From Burkholderia paludis (GTDB lineage Bacteria; Pseudomonadota; Gammaproteobacteria; Burkholderiales; Burkholderiaceae), in contig NZ_JPGL01000083.1 of NCBI RefSeq assembly GCF_000732615.1, positions 1-35,197 of the forward strand: a DNA stretch of 35,197 nucleotides. The letters run 5' to 3'. The translations under genes and the position numbers were made by a program. The notes below the pieces were generated by a model. The model saw only the letters and a list, made by a program, of their open reading frames with translations. It searched no databases and was not told the origin of the DNA. Within the stretch, counting starts at the first letter, position 1, and each line of letters opens with the position of its first letter. Shown piece after piece: positions 15,657 through 23,157 of the stretch.

Positions 15657-15743
15657 CTACGACCTTGCGCGCACTCGCCGCACGAGCCCGCCGAAGGCGG
15701 TCGTGCGCGTCGTGGTCGAGGAGGAGGTCGTGGTATGGCGCAT
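15657..15743 (-). CDS. putative 28-residue Thr/Ser-rich leader peptide
   Basis: ATG 15743 opens a 28-codon frame ending in TAG at 15657. The peptide begins MRHTTTSSSTTTRTT, so 11 of residues 4-15 are Thr or Ser, and it ends in a basic tail (GGLVRRVRARS). The mini-ORF also encodes a strong hairpin at 15679-15707 (CGCACGA, CCGCC, loop TTC, GGCGG, TCGTGCG), whose first arm overlaps the last Thr codons. This arrangement, followed by a terminator-like hairpin and a structural gene, is that of amino-acid attenuators such as thrL. No clear ribosome site is visible before the ATG, which weakens the call. Confidence 0.5.
   Translation of the reverse strand: MRHTTTSSSTTTRTTAFGGLVRRVRARS
15679..15707 (-). 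promoter_or_regulatory. pause-type hairpin within the leader mini-ORF
   Basis: Seven perfect pairs (CGCACGA with TCGTGCG) continue, past a small bulge, into CCGCC/GGCGG around a TTC loop. The distal arm holds GGCGGG, which can alternatively pair with the terminator arm at 15634-15639. Confidence 0.6.
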
Positions 15744-15804
15744 GCAGCGATCATGCCCGATCCGGGCCGGCCGCGTCAATCGCGCGGCGCGCGTCGGCCG
15801 CGGC

Positions 15805-17124
15805 TCAGTCGAGTGCCTTCCCGGCCTTTTCGTCCATGCAGCGCAGGGCGAGCAGCGTCATCGCGCCGCAGCCGATCGCATACCACGCTGGCGCGTTCGC
15901 GTTGCCGGTCGCCGCGATCAGCCACGTGACGAAGAATTGCGCGAAGCCGCCGAAGATCGCGACGCCGACGCTGTACACGAGCGCGCCGCCGGTGGCGCGC
16001 ACCGCACGCGGGAACAGTTCGCCGAGCATCGCGCCGGTCGCGCCGATGTTGATCGCGTGCACGATCGACAGCGCGGCGATGATCGACAGCAGCGACGTGG
16101 CGCCCGGCCAGCGGTTCAGCGCGACGAACGCCGGATAGATCGCGGCCATCAGCACGACGCGCGTCCACCAGACGATCCGGTTGCGCCCGTACACGTCGGA
16201 CAGGTGGCCGCCGAGCGGCGTCACCAGCATCAGGATCGCGCCGGCGACGCAGCCGGCCGTCATCGACAGCCAGGTCGGCAGGTGCAGCACCTGCACGCCG
16301 TAGATCGCCATGTAGAACACGATGATGTAGTGGATCGACGTGCCGCCGATCGTCACGCCGAGGCCCGCGAACACGGCCTTGCCGTGATGGCGCAGCACGT
16401 CGGCGAGCGGCAGCGACGCGACCGGTTCGTCGTGCACGGCGGCGGGCGTGGCGGCCGGCACCTCCTCGACGGTGCGGCGCAGCCAGTAGCCGAGCGGCAC
16501 GAACAGCGTGCCGATGACGAACGGGACGCGCCAGCCCCAGCTTTCGAGTTGCGCGGCATTCAGCGTCGACGTCAGCGCGACGCCCGTCAGCGCGCCGGCA
16601 AGTGCGGCGAGCCCCTGGCTGGAGAACTGGAACGATGCGTAGAAACCGCGGCGGTGCTGCGGCGCCTGTTCGAGCAGCAGCGTCGTCGATGCGCCGACTT
16701 CGCCGCCCGACGCGAACCCTTGCAGCAGGCGTGCGAGGACGAGCAGCAGCGGGGCGGCAAGGCCGATCTGCGCGAAGGTCGGCGCGACCGCGATCGTCGC
16801 GGTGCCGAGCGCCATCAGCAGCAGCGTGAGGATCATCGCCTTCTTGCGGCCGACGCGGTCGGCATACATGCCGATCACGAGCCCTCCGAGCGGGCGCGTG
16901 ACGAAGCCGACGCCGAAGCTCGCGACCGCGAGCATCAGTTGTCCGAACGACGAATGCACGGGAAAGAACAGCTTGCCGATCAGGATGGCGAAGAAGCTGT
17001 AGACCGTGAAGTCGTAGAACTCGAGCGCATTGCCGACGGCGGCCGCCGCGATCAGGCGGCGTTTCTTCGCGGCGGCACGTGCATCGACCGGTGTGCCGGC
17101 GAGCGAAAGGGCGGACGTTTCCAT
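15805..17124 (-). CDS. MFS transporter, metabolite:H+ symporter (MHS) family
   Basis: This 439-residue inner-membrane protein has about twelve hydrophobic segments. NALEFYDFTVYSFFAILIGKLFFP after the cytoplasmic N-terminus, RPLGGLVIGMYADRVGRKKAM between helices 2 and 3 and LARLLQGFASGGEVGAS in helix 4 are signatures of the MHS group, which imports citrate, proline, betaine, shikimate and other organic acids. GGGGGAG precedes the ATG at 17124. It lies 44 bases after the M20 amidohydrolase gene and is probably cotranscribed with it. The transported compound is likely the substrate or product of that hydrolase; this is inference from position. Confidence 0.92.
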   Translation of the reverse strand: METSALSLAGTPVDARAAAKKRRLIAAAAVGNALEFYDFTVYSFFAILIGKLFFPVHSSFGQLMLAVASFGVGFVTRPLGGLVIGMYADRVGRKKAMILTLLLMALGTATIAVAPTFAQIGLAAPLLLVLARLLQGFASGGEVGASTTLLLEQAPQHRRGFYASFQFSSQGLAALAGALTGVALTSTLNAAQLESWGWRVPFVIGTLFVPLGYWLRRTVEEVPAATPAAVHDEPVASLPLADVLRHHGKAVFAGLGVTIGGTSIHYIIVFYMAIYGVQVLHLPTWLSMTAGCVAGAILMLVTPLGGHLSDVYGRNRIVWWTRVVLMAAIYPAFVALNRWPGATSLLSIIAALSIVHAINIGATGAMLGELFPRAVRATGGALVYSVGVAIFGGFAQFFVTWLIAATGNANAPAWYAIGCGAMTLLALRCMDEKAGKALD

Positions 17125-17168
17125 GTGGGGCTCCCCCGGTTGGCGCGTAACGATGGGATGAAGGGCCG

Positions 17169-18353
17169 TCAGGCCGCGAGCCAGGCTTCGGCGACGCGAA
17201 CCCAGTAGCTCGCGCCGATCGAGAGAATGTCGTCGTTGAAGTCGTAGCCGGGGTTGTGCACCATGCAGCCGCCCTTGCTGCCGACGCCGTTGCCGATGAA
17301 CGCGTAGCAGCCGGGGCGGGCCTCGAGCATGAAGGCGAAATCCTCGCTGCCCATCAGCGGCGCGGCGTCGGTCTCGACCCGCTCGGCGCCGAGCATCTGG
17401 CGCGCGATGTCGGCCGCGAACGCGGTGGGTTCCGCGTGATTGACGAGCACCGGGTAGCCGTAGTCGTAGTCGACCTCCGCCGTGACGCCGAAGCTTTCCG
17501 CCTGGCCTTTAGCGAGTGCGTCGATGCGGCGCGCGAGCAGCGCGCGCACGTCGGCGTTCAGCGCGCGCACCGACAGTTTCATCACGACGGTTTCGGGAAT
17601 GATGTTGAAGGTCTCGCCGGCCTGCACGCTGCCGACCGTGATCACGGCGGCCTGCTGCGCATCGACCTCGCGCGCGACGATCGTCTGCAGCGCGACCATG
17701 ATGCTGCCGGCCGCCGACATCGGATCGCGCGCGAAATGCGGCATCGCGCCGTGGCCGCCGACCCCGCGCAGCGTGATCGTCACGCGGTCGGCCGACGCCA
17801 TCGCGGCGCCGGTGCGAAAGGCCATGTCGCCGGCCGCGCGGCCCGGCATGTTGTGGATCGCGAAGATCGCGTCGCACGGGAAGCGCTCGAACAGGCCGTC
17901 GTCCATCATCGCCTTCGCGCCGCCGAAGTTTTCCTCCGCCGGCTGGAAGATCAGGTTCAGCGTGCCCGAGAATCGGCGCGACGCCGCGAGGTAGCGCGCC
18001 GCGCACAGCAGCATCGCGGTGTGGCCGTCGTGGCCGCACGCATGCATCTTGTTCGCATGGCGGCTGGCGTACGGCAGGCCCGTGGCTTCGGCGAGCGGCA
18101 GCGCGTCCATGTCGGCGCGCAGCCCGACCGTGCGCGCGCCTTGCCCTTCGCGCAACACGCCGACGACCCCCGTCTTGCCGATGCCGCGATGCACCTCGTA
18201 TCCCCAGCCGGCGAGCAGTTCCGCGACGAGATCGCTCGTGAGCGTCTCTTCGAAAGCGAGTTCGGGATGCGCATGGATGCGGCGGCGCACCTCGACCAGC
18301 TCGGGGGCGATCTCGGCGATGCCGGGGATGACGGGGTTCACGGCTTGCAGCAT
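17169..18353 (-). CDS. M20 family metal-dependent amidohydrolase (hippurate hydrolase-like)
   Basis: This 394-residue enzyme starts at ATG 18353 behind AGGAGAG; a further in-frame ATG at 18392 has no such site. RRRIHAHPELAFEE, the zinc-binding HACGHDGHTAM, FQPAEE with the catalytic glutamate, GVGGHGAMPH of the dimerisation domain and MGSEDFAFML are all present. They place it with HipO/N-acyl-L-amino-acid amidohydrolases, which release an amino acid from an N-acyl conjugate. It is the first gene of a minus-strand unit with an MHS transporter and faces a divergent LysR gene, a usual arrangement for an inducible catabolic operon. The substrate is unknown. Confidence 0.93.
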   Translation of the reverse strand: MLQAVNPVIPGIAEIAPELVEVRRRIHAHPELAFEETLTSDLVAELLAGWGYEVHRGIGKTGVVGVLREGQGARTVGLRADMDALPLAEATGLPYASRHANKMHACGHDGHTAMLLCAARYLAASRRFSGTLNLIFQPAEENFGGAKAMMDDGLFERFPCDAIFAIHNMPGRAAGDMAFRTGAAMASADRVTITLRGVGGHGAMPHFARDPMSAAGSIMVALQTIVAREVDAQQAAVITVGSVQAGETFNIIPETVVMKLSVRALNADVRALLARRIDALAKGQAESFGVTAEVDYDYGYPVLVNHAEPTAFAADIARQMLGAERVETDAAPLMGSEDFAFMLEARPGCYAFIGNGVGSKGGCMVHNPGYDFNDDILSIGASYWVRVAEAWLAA

Positions 18354-18407
18354 GGTCTCTCCTGTGGGGGCAGTCGGGCGTTTGACGCGCATGTGACGAC
18401 CAAGGAT

Positions 18408-18449
18408 ATAAATTTCTTTTGGGTACCAGAAGCTGATAAATTGCTTTGG
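18408..18449. promoter_or_regulatory. direct repeats in the amidohydrolase/LysR intergenic region
   Basis: ATAAATTTCTTTTGG (18408-18422) and ATAAATTGCTTTGG (18436-18449) are near-identical AT-rich copies spaced 28 bases apart, in a 193-base divergent spacer. They are candidates for LysR binding or for overlapping promoters. Confidence 0.5.
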
Positions 18450-18546
18450 TGCTCACCGTCGGTTGCCGCTCGGGAATACCCTGAACCGGCGTCTGGTCGG
18501 CGTGTGTCGCGCAGCATCGGGTTTCCACGGATCACGCATTGCCGCC

Positions 18547-19449
18547 ATGAAATACCATCAGTTGAAAGCGTTCGTCACGGTCGCGGAAGAAGGGAGCATT
18601 CGCGCGGCCGCGCGGCGCCTGAACGTGTCGCCGGCGGCACTGACGAAGGCGGTCAAGGAACTGGAGATCGCGCTCGGCGTGTCGCTCGTCGTGCGCACCG
18701 CGCGCGGCGTGCAGCTCACCGCGTTCGGCCAGCAGTTGCAGGTGCGCGCGCGGCTGATCGTCGCCGAGATGCAGCGCGCGCGCGACGACATCGAACAGGC
18801 GCAGGGCGCGATGACGGGCTCCGTTGCCGCGGCGATCACGCCGGCCGCCGCGATGACGATCCTGCCCGATGCGTTTCGCGCGTTCCGGCGCCGCTTTCCG
18901 GTGGCGCGGGTCAACCTGATCGAAGGGTTTCCGGGCGTGGCGCTGCCGCGCCTGCACGACGGCTCGCTCGATTTCGCGGTGGCCGTCGTCGTGCCCGAAC
19001 TGCTGGCGGCCGAGTTCGATCATGCGGAACTCTATGCGAGCCGGTCGCTGATCGTCGCGCGCAAGGGGCATCCGCTCGCGGCGGCCACGTCGCTCGCCGA
19101 TCTCGTCGAGGCCGACTGGCTGATGAACCCGTCGCCGGAAAGCTCCACGCAGGTGCTGTTCAACGCGTTCGTCGCATACGGGCTGCCGGTGCCGGCGCGG
19201 GTCGTCGAATGTCCGAGCTTCGGGCTGGCGCGCAGCCTGATGGCCGGCTGCGACCTGATCGCGTCGATGCCCGAGCAGTTGCTGCAGGGCGAGTGGGCGC
19301 ACGACCAGTTCGTGGTGCTGCCGATACGCGAGCGCCTGCCGGGCGTGTCGGTGCAGGTCGTCACGCGCCGCGACAGCCCGCTGACGCCGGCCGCGGCGAT
19401 GCTGCTCGACTGCCTGCGCGATTCCGCGCGGCGCAAGGGGCTGCGATGA
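18547..19449 (+). CDS. LysR-family transcriptional regulator
   Basis: This 300-residue protein starts at ATG 18547, which gives the canonical N-terminus MKYHQLKAFVTVAEEGSIRAA. Upstream codons in the same frame are not LysR-like. The winged helix-turn-helix occupies residues 1-60 (RRLNVSPAALTKAVKELE, then GVSLVVRTARGVQLT). The rest is the periplasmic-binding-protein-like effector domain (TGSVAAAITPAAAMTILPDAF). It is transcribed away from the amidohydrolase unit and probably controls it and itself in response to a substrate of that pathway. Confidence 0.93.
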   Translation: MKYHQLKAFVTVAEEGSIRAAARRLNVSPAALTKAVKELEIALGVSLVVRTARGVQLTAFGQQLQVRARLIVAEMQRARDDIEQAQGAMTGSVAAAITPAAAMTILPDAFRAFRRRFPVARVNLIEGFPGVALPRLHDGSLDFAVAVVVPELLAAEFDHAELYASRSLIVARKGHPLAAATSLADLVEADWLMNPSPESSTQVLFNAFVAYGLPVPARVVECPSFGLARSLMAGCDLIASMPEQLLQGEWAHDQFVVLPIRERLPGVSVQVVTRRDSPLTPAAAMLLDCLRDSARRKGLR

Positions 19450-19471
19450 GCATGCGCCGCCTGCGGATCGC

Positions 19472-19492
19472 ATCGTTGTCCTGACGATTTTT
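19472..19492 (+). terminator. weak terminator after the LysR gene
   Basis: ATCGT, a seven-base loop and ACGAT are followed directly by four T. The stem is short and AT-containing, so efficiency is doubtful, but the place (22 bases after the stop) fits. Confidence 0.35.
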
Positions 19493-19623
19493 CACCCGCG
19501 GCCGCTCCGGCGACACGCCGTTCAGGCTTGCGCGGCGCGAGCCGGTATCATAGCGGCCGGCCCGCCGCTCCGGCCGGCCTCCAACCACATCGCCACCCGG
19601 CATCCAGCAATCAGAGGCATCAC

Positions 19624-19944
19624 ATGACCAGTGCAACCCAATTCGACAACGTATCGGTCGTCAAGCGCGCGAACGTCTATTTCGACGGCAAGTGCGTGTC
19701 GCATACCGTGCTCTTCCCGGACGGCACGCGCAAGACGCTCGGCGTGATCCTGCCGTGCGCGCTCAACTTCGGCACGGATGCGCCCGAATTGATGGAAGTG
19801 CAGGGCGGCAAGTGCCGCGTCAGGCTCGACGGCAGCAGCGAGTGGCAAACCTACGGCGCGGGCGAATCGTTCTCGGTGCCGGGCAAGAGCCGCTTCGACA
19901 TCGAAGTGCTCGAGACGCTCGATTACGTCTGCAGCTACCTGTAA
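19624..19944 (+). CDS. ppnP: pyrimidine/purine nucleoside phosphorylase PpnP (YaiE/DUF1255)
   Basis: This 106-residue cupin-like protein is of normal family length. FDNVSVVKRANVYFDGKCVS, FPDGTRKTLGVILP, the LMEVQGGKCRVRL strand and the C-terminal GESFSVPGKSRFDIEV with LDYVCSYL are diagnostic. PpnP phosphorolyses several purine and pyrimidine nucleosides to the free base and ribose-1-phosphate in nucleotide salvage. It stands alone on the plus strand between a LysR gene and a convergent small secreted protein. Confidence 0.95.
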   Translation: MTSATQFDNVSVVKRANVYFDGKCVSHTVLFPDGTRKTLGVILPCALNFGTDAPELMEVQGGKCRVRLDGSSEWQTYGAGESFSVPGKSRFDIEVLETLDYVCSYL

Positions 19945-19967
19945 CGCGCGTTCGGCGCTCGACAAGG

Positions 19968-19990
19968 AAAAAGCCCCGCTTGCGCGGGGC
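19968..19990 (-). terminator. intrinsic terminator for the convergent small secreted-protein gene
   Basis: GCCCCGC, loop TTGC and GCGGGGC form a seven-pair GC stem. The A5 at 19968-19972 becomes a U-tract on the minus strand, so it chiefly terminates the gene at 20037-20372. It may also help stop ppnP transcription. Confidence 0.85.
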
Positions 19991-20036
19991 TGGTTGCAAG
20001 CGGATGGCGCCAGGCCATCCGGCGCGCCGATGCGCG

Positions 20037-20372
20037 TTACAGGCAGGCGTTGATGTCGCCGGCCGACGATGCATCGCCGCCGCGGAAACCGACCCAGGTC
20101 TTCGCATTCGCGGCGCCGGCCGGGCGTACGACGGCCGCGGCGCCGTTCGGCGGCTGCTGGCCCGGCGCATAGACGGCCATCGCGAGGCCATTCGCCAGCT
20201 CATACTGCGACGTCACCGGTTGCTGCGACTTGTCGGCCCAGGTCTTGGCGATGCACTGCGCCACTTCGTCGGCGGGTTTCTGGCTTTGCCCCACGTTCTG
20301 CAGGGCGGAATCGGCGGCATGAGCAGAAAATGCCACGGTCAATGCGATGAGCGGTAAGTATTTCGCGTTCAC
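20037..20372 (-). CDS. small secreted protein of unknown function
   Basis: This 111-residue protein starts at GTG 20372 behind AAGGGAG; the longer open frame upstream lacks a ribosome site. Residues 1-19 form a signal peptide (MNAKYLPLIALTVAFSAHA) ending in AHA. The mature part of about 92 residues has two cysteines (AQCIAKTWAD and the C-terminal NACL) that may form a disulphide. It also has a small Gly/Pro/Ala-rich middle (APGQQPPNGAAAVVRPAG). I recognise no family. It is single, with its own terminator, and convergent with ppnP. Confidence 0.75.
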   Translation of the reverse strand: MNAKYLPLIALTVAFSAHAADSALQNVGQSQKPADEVAQCIAKTWADKSQQPVTSQYELANGLAMAVYAPGQQPPNGAAAVVRPAGAANAKTWVGFRGGDASSAGDINACL

Positions 20373-20828
20373 GTTATCTCCCTTGAGTCGTGATTGATTG
20401 AGCGGGATGCGCAGCAGAACTGCGTACAAGTGAGATTGCCTCGGGCAGGCACGGTTCCGGCCATTCCGAAACAAGTTGTTAGCGCGCTTGCCAAATGGCG
20501 GATCGGGTGCTGGGCACGTTGCCGCGGTGCGGCATGCACGGTGTGCGGCACGACGTCATGCGTTGCATGGCCGGTGCGCTGCGGGATCGTGTGGGGAGGT
20601 GACGGTCGCGGCGAACGGCACGTGTCTGCATGCCGTGCCGCGACTCTCGTTTTGATCGCGAAGTGGAATGGCTGATTGATGGCCCCGTCGCATGAACACC
20701 ATCATGACAAACTTTCGCCCGTCGAATTGTCAACCAACTTCAAGCGCGGCAGGGCGAGTGCGCCCCGGCGCGCGGCGGCATGATGCGACGGGGCGTGCGC
20801 GGCCGGCGGCGCGCGCACGCAAGGGGTG
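20373..20828. other. 456-base intergenic region
   Basis: It holds the promoter side of the minus-strand small secreted-protein gene and the 3' side of the channel gene. I see no credible gene, strong terminator or clear repeat. A locally lower GC content near 20690-20740 is the only contrast. Confidence 0.5.
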
Positions 20829-22616
20829 TCAGCCGGCCTTGCGCGTGCCGATGCCGCGCAGGTTGGCCGGGACGATCGGGCGGAAGCGCTCGCGCTTCTG
20901 TTCGTCGTCGAAGTGCTGCAGCGCGGGCTTGACCAGGTCGCTGCGCGACACGATGCCCGTGATGCGCAGCGATCGCTCGTCGGCGACGACCGGCAGGCGT
21001 TCGAGGCCGAGCATCGCGAGCCGCGACGCGACGACGCGGCAGGTTTCGTGCGCCAGCGCGATCGCGGGTGCACGGTCGGCGAACGCGTCCGAGATCGGCG
21101 TGTCGGCCGCGGCACGGCTGCGTTGCGCATCGAGCGTTGCGCGATCGACGAGGCCGAGCAGGCGGCCGTTCTCGACGACCGGGTACGCGCGATGCGTCTG
21201 CGTTGCACCGAAGTACCGCGACTCGACGGTGTCGAGCGTCGCCGCGCCGTCGATCGCGACGAGCCGGTCGGCGGACGTCATCACTTCGCCGATGTCGTGC
21301 CGCTCCAGCGGATCGACCCCGTATTCGCGATAGATGTGATAGCCGCGGCGCGCGATCTTCTCCGTCATGATCGAGCGCTTCATCGCGACGGTCGCGAAGC
21401 CGTGCGCGACCAGCGTTGCCGCGAGCAGCGGCAGCAGCGCGTTGGCGTCGTGCGTGAGGCCGAACGCGAACACGATCGCCGTCAGCGGCGCACCGAGCGT
21501 CGCGCCCAGCGTCGCTGCCATGCAGACGAGCGGCCACAGCGCCGGATCGCCGCCGGGCAGCAGCGGCGACAGCACGGTGCCGAGGCCCGCGCCGAGCATC
21601 AGCAGCGGGGCGAGCACGCCGCCCGACGTGCCGGAGCCGAGCGCGATCACCCACATCACGGCCTTGACGATCAGCAGCGCGAGCGCGATCTTCAGCGCGA
21701 TATGCTGGTGCAGCAGGTCGCCGATCACGTCGTAGCCGACGCCGAGCGCACGCGGCTCGAGCCAGCCGCCGACGCCGATCGCGATCGCGCCGAGCGCGGG
21801 CCACCACATCCAGTGCACGGGCAGCTTCGCGAAGGCGTCCTCGACACGGTACAGCGCGGCCGACAGGCCGCACGCCAGCGCTCCCGACAGCAGGCCCGCG
21901 ACGAGGCACGACAGCAGCGCGACGGGCGTCGGCGCGGCCGTGCTCAGCGGAAACAGCGGATCGACGCCGAAACACAGCGCGCGTGCGAAGCCGGCCACCG
22001 CGCACGCGAGCGCGACCGGCAGGAAACTGCGAGGCCGCCATTCGAACAGCAGCAGTTCGACCGCGAGCAGCACGGCGGCGACCGGCGTGCCGAACACGGC
22101 CGTCATGCCGGCGGCCGCACCGGCGACGAGCAGCGTCTTGCGTTCGGCGGCCGTCACGTGCACGCATTGCGCGATCAGCGAGCCGAGCGCGCCGCCCGTC
22201 ATGATGATCGGGCCTTCGGCGCCGAACGGGCCGCCGCTGCCGATCACGACGCCCGACGACAGCGGCTTGAGGATCGCGACCTTCGGCGACATGCGGCTCT
22301 TGCCGAACAGGATCGCCTCGATCGCTTCGGGAATGCCGTGGCCGCGGATCTTTTCCGAACCGAAGCGCGCCATCGCGCCGACGATCAGCCCGCCGATCAC
22401 GGGCACGACGATCGCCCATGCGCCGAGCGTGTTGTGCGCGGGCGAGCGGTCGGCGAACGAGAACTGCTGGAAGAAGAACAGGTTCGTGAACAGGTGGATC
22501 AGGCTCAACAGCACGAACGCGGCAAGCGTGCTGAGCAGGCCGATCCCGGCGGCAAGCAGCGCGATCACGGGCAGGCGTTCGTTGGTCGAGAAGTCGCGTT
22601 TGTGCGGTGCGTTCAT
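20829..22616 (-). CDS. ClC-type chloride channel/antiporter with C-terminal CBS pair
   Basis: This 595-residue membrane protein starts at ATG 22616. The ClC selectivity loops are recognisable: GHGIPEAIEAILFG, GSGGPFGAEGPIIMTGG with the gating glutamate, and GSGTSGGVLAPLLMLG. The usual Arg/Lys before that glutamate (GREGP or GKEGP) is Ala here, and the usual Phe in GxFxP is Leu (GVLAP). Residues from about 450 carry two CBS motifs (DIGEVMTSADRLVAID and ISDAFADRAPAIALAHE, ending in ITGIVSRSDLV), likely an adenine-nucleotide sensor. The gene follows the MarR gene by 20 bases and is probably cotranscribed. Whether it acts as a channel or an H+ antiporter is not decidable here. Confidence 0.92.
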   Translation of the reverse strand: MNAPHKRDFSTNERLPVIALLAAGIGLLSTLAAFVLLSLIHLFTNLFFFQQFSFADRSPAHNTLGAWAIVVPVIGGLIVGAMARFGSEKIRGHGIPEAIEAILFGKSRMSPKVAILKPLSSGVVIGSGGPFGAEGPIIMTGGALGSLIAQCVHVTAAERKTLLVAGAAAGMTAVFGTPVAAVLLAVELLLFEWRPRSFLPVALACAVAGFARALCFGVDPLFPLSTAAPTPVALLSCLVAGLLSGALACGLSAALYRVEDAFAKLPVHWMWWPALGAIAIGVGGWLEPRALGVGYDVIGDLLHQHIALKIALALLIVKAVMWVIALGSGTSGGVLAPLLMLGAGLGTVLSPLLPGGDPALWPLVCMAATLGATLGAPLTAIVFAFGLTHDANALLPLLAATLVAHGFATVAMKRSIMTEKIARRGYHIYREYGVDPLERHDIGEVMTSADRLVAIDGAATLDTVESRYFGATQTHRAYPVVENGRLLGLVDRATLDAQRSRAAADTPISDAFADRAPAIALAHETCRVVASRLAMLGLERLPVVADERSLRITGIVSRSDLVKPALQHFDDEQKRERFRPIVPANLRGIGTRKAG

Positions 22617-22636
22617 CGGAGTGGGAGTGACGGGGG

Positions 22637-23050
22637 TCAGTAGTCGATCTGGGGAACCTGGAACGCGCCCTTGAGCGATTTCAGCTCGGCGCGATGCAGG
22701 GCCGCGAGATGGGCAAGCAGCGTCTCGCCGGCGGGCTCGAGGTGGACCTCGACCTGCCGACGGTCCGCCTCGCTCGTCTTGCGCTTCACGAGGCCGAGCG
22801 TCTCGCAGCGCGTGACCAGCGCGACGACGCCGTGATGCTGCGCCTGCAGGCGTTCCGCGAGCTCGCCGATGGTCGCCCATTCGCGATGCGGATAGCCCTT
22901 GATGTGCAGCAGCAGCAGGTATTGCAGCGGCGTCACGCCTTCGCTTTGCGCGGCGCGTTCGGAGAAGCGCTCGAAACGGCGCATCTGGTAGCGGAATTCG
23001 GACAGTTGCTGGAAATCGCTTTTCGCCAGCGCGCGTCGAGTGTCGGTCAT
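22637..23050 (-). CDS. MarR-family transcriptional regulator
   Basis: This 137-residue protein starts at ATG 23050 (MTDTRRALAKSDFQQLSEFRYQMRRFERFSE). The winged helix region reads ATIGELAERLQAQHHGVVALVTRCETLGLVKRKTSEADRRQVEVHLEPAGETLL. The second half, with the DRRQV wing, is a clear MarR signature. Length is typical. A perfect inverted repeat 34 bases upstream is a likely autoregulatory operator, and a related one precedes the HPP gene. It is the first gene before the ClC channel. Confidence 0.92.
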   Translation of the reverse strand: MTDTRRALAKSDFQQLSEFRYQMRRFERFSERAAQSEGVTPLQYLLLLHIKGYPHREWATIGELAERLQAQHHGVVALVTRCETLGLVKRKTSEADRRQVEVHLEPAGETLLAHLAALHRAELKSLKGAFQVPQIDY

Positions 23051-23083
23051 GGAGGTCGGGGAATCGGTTTCGATAACGGCAAA

Positions 23084-23102
23084 TATATCATGACGTGATA
23101 TA
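23084..23102. promoter_or_regulatory. inverted-repeat operator upstream of the MarR gene
   Basis: TATATCA, spacer TGACG and TGATATA form a perfect 7-5-7 palindrome in AT-rich DNA, with AAAT continuing on the right. It sits where a -10 region would lie for the minus-strand MarR-ClC unit. Confidence 0.7.
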
Positions 23103-23157
23103 AATGGACGAATTTGCACGCAATGGCTGGACGGTGTGACGCATGGGCGGCGGGGCG

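Noticed and set aside
16602..17208. Plus-strand frames across the MHS transporter gene
   Set aside because: They lie antisense to a protein with clear MHS motifs and have no recognisable domains.
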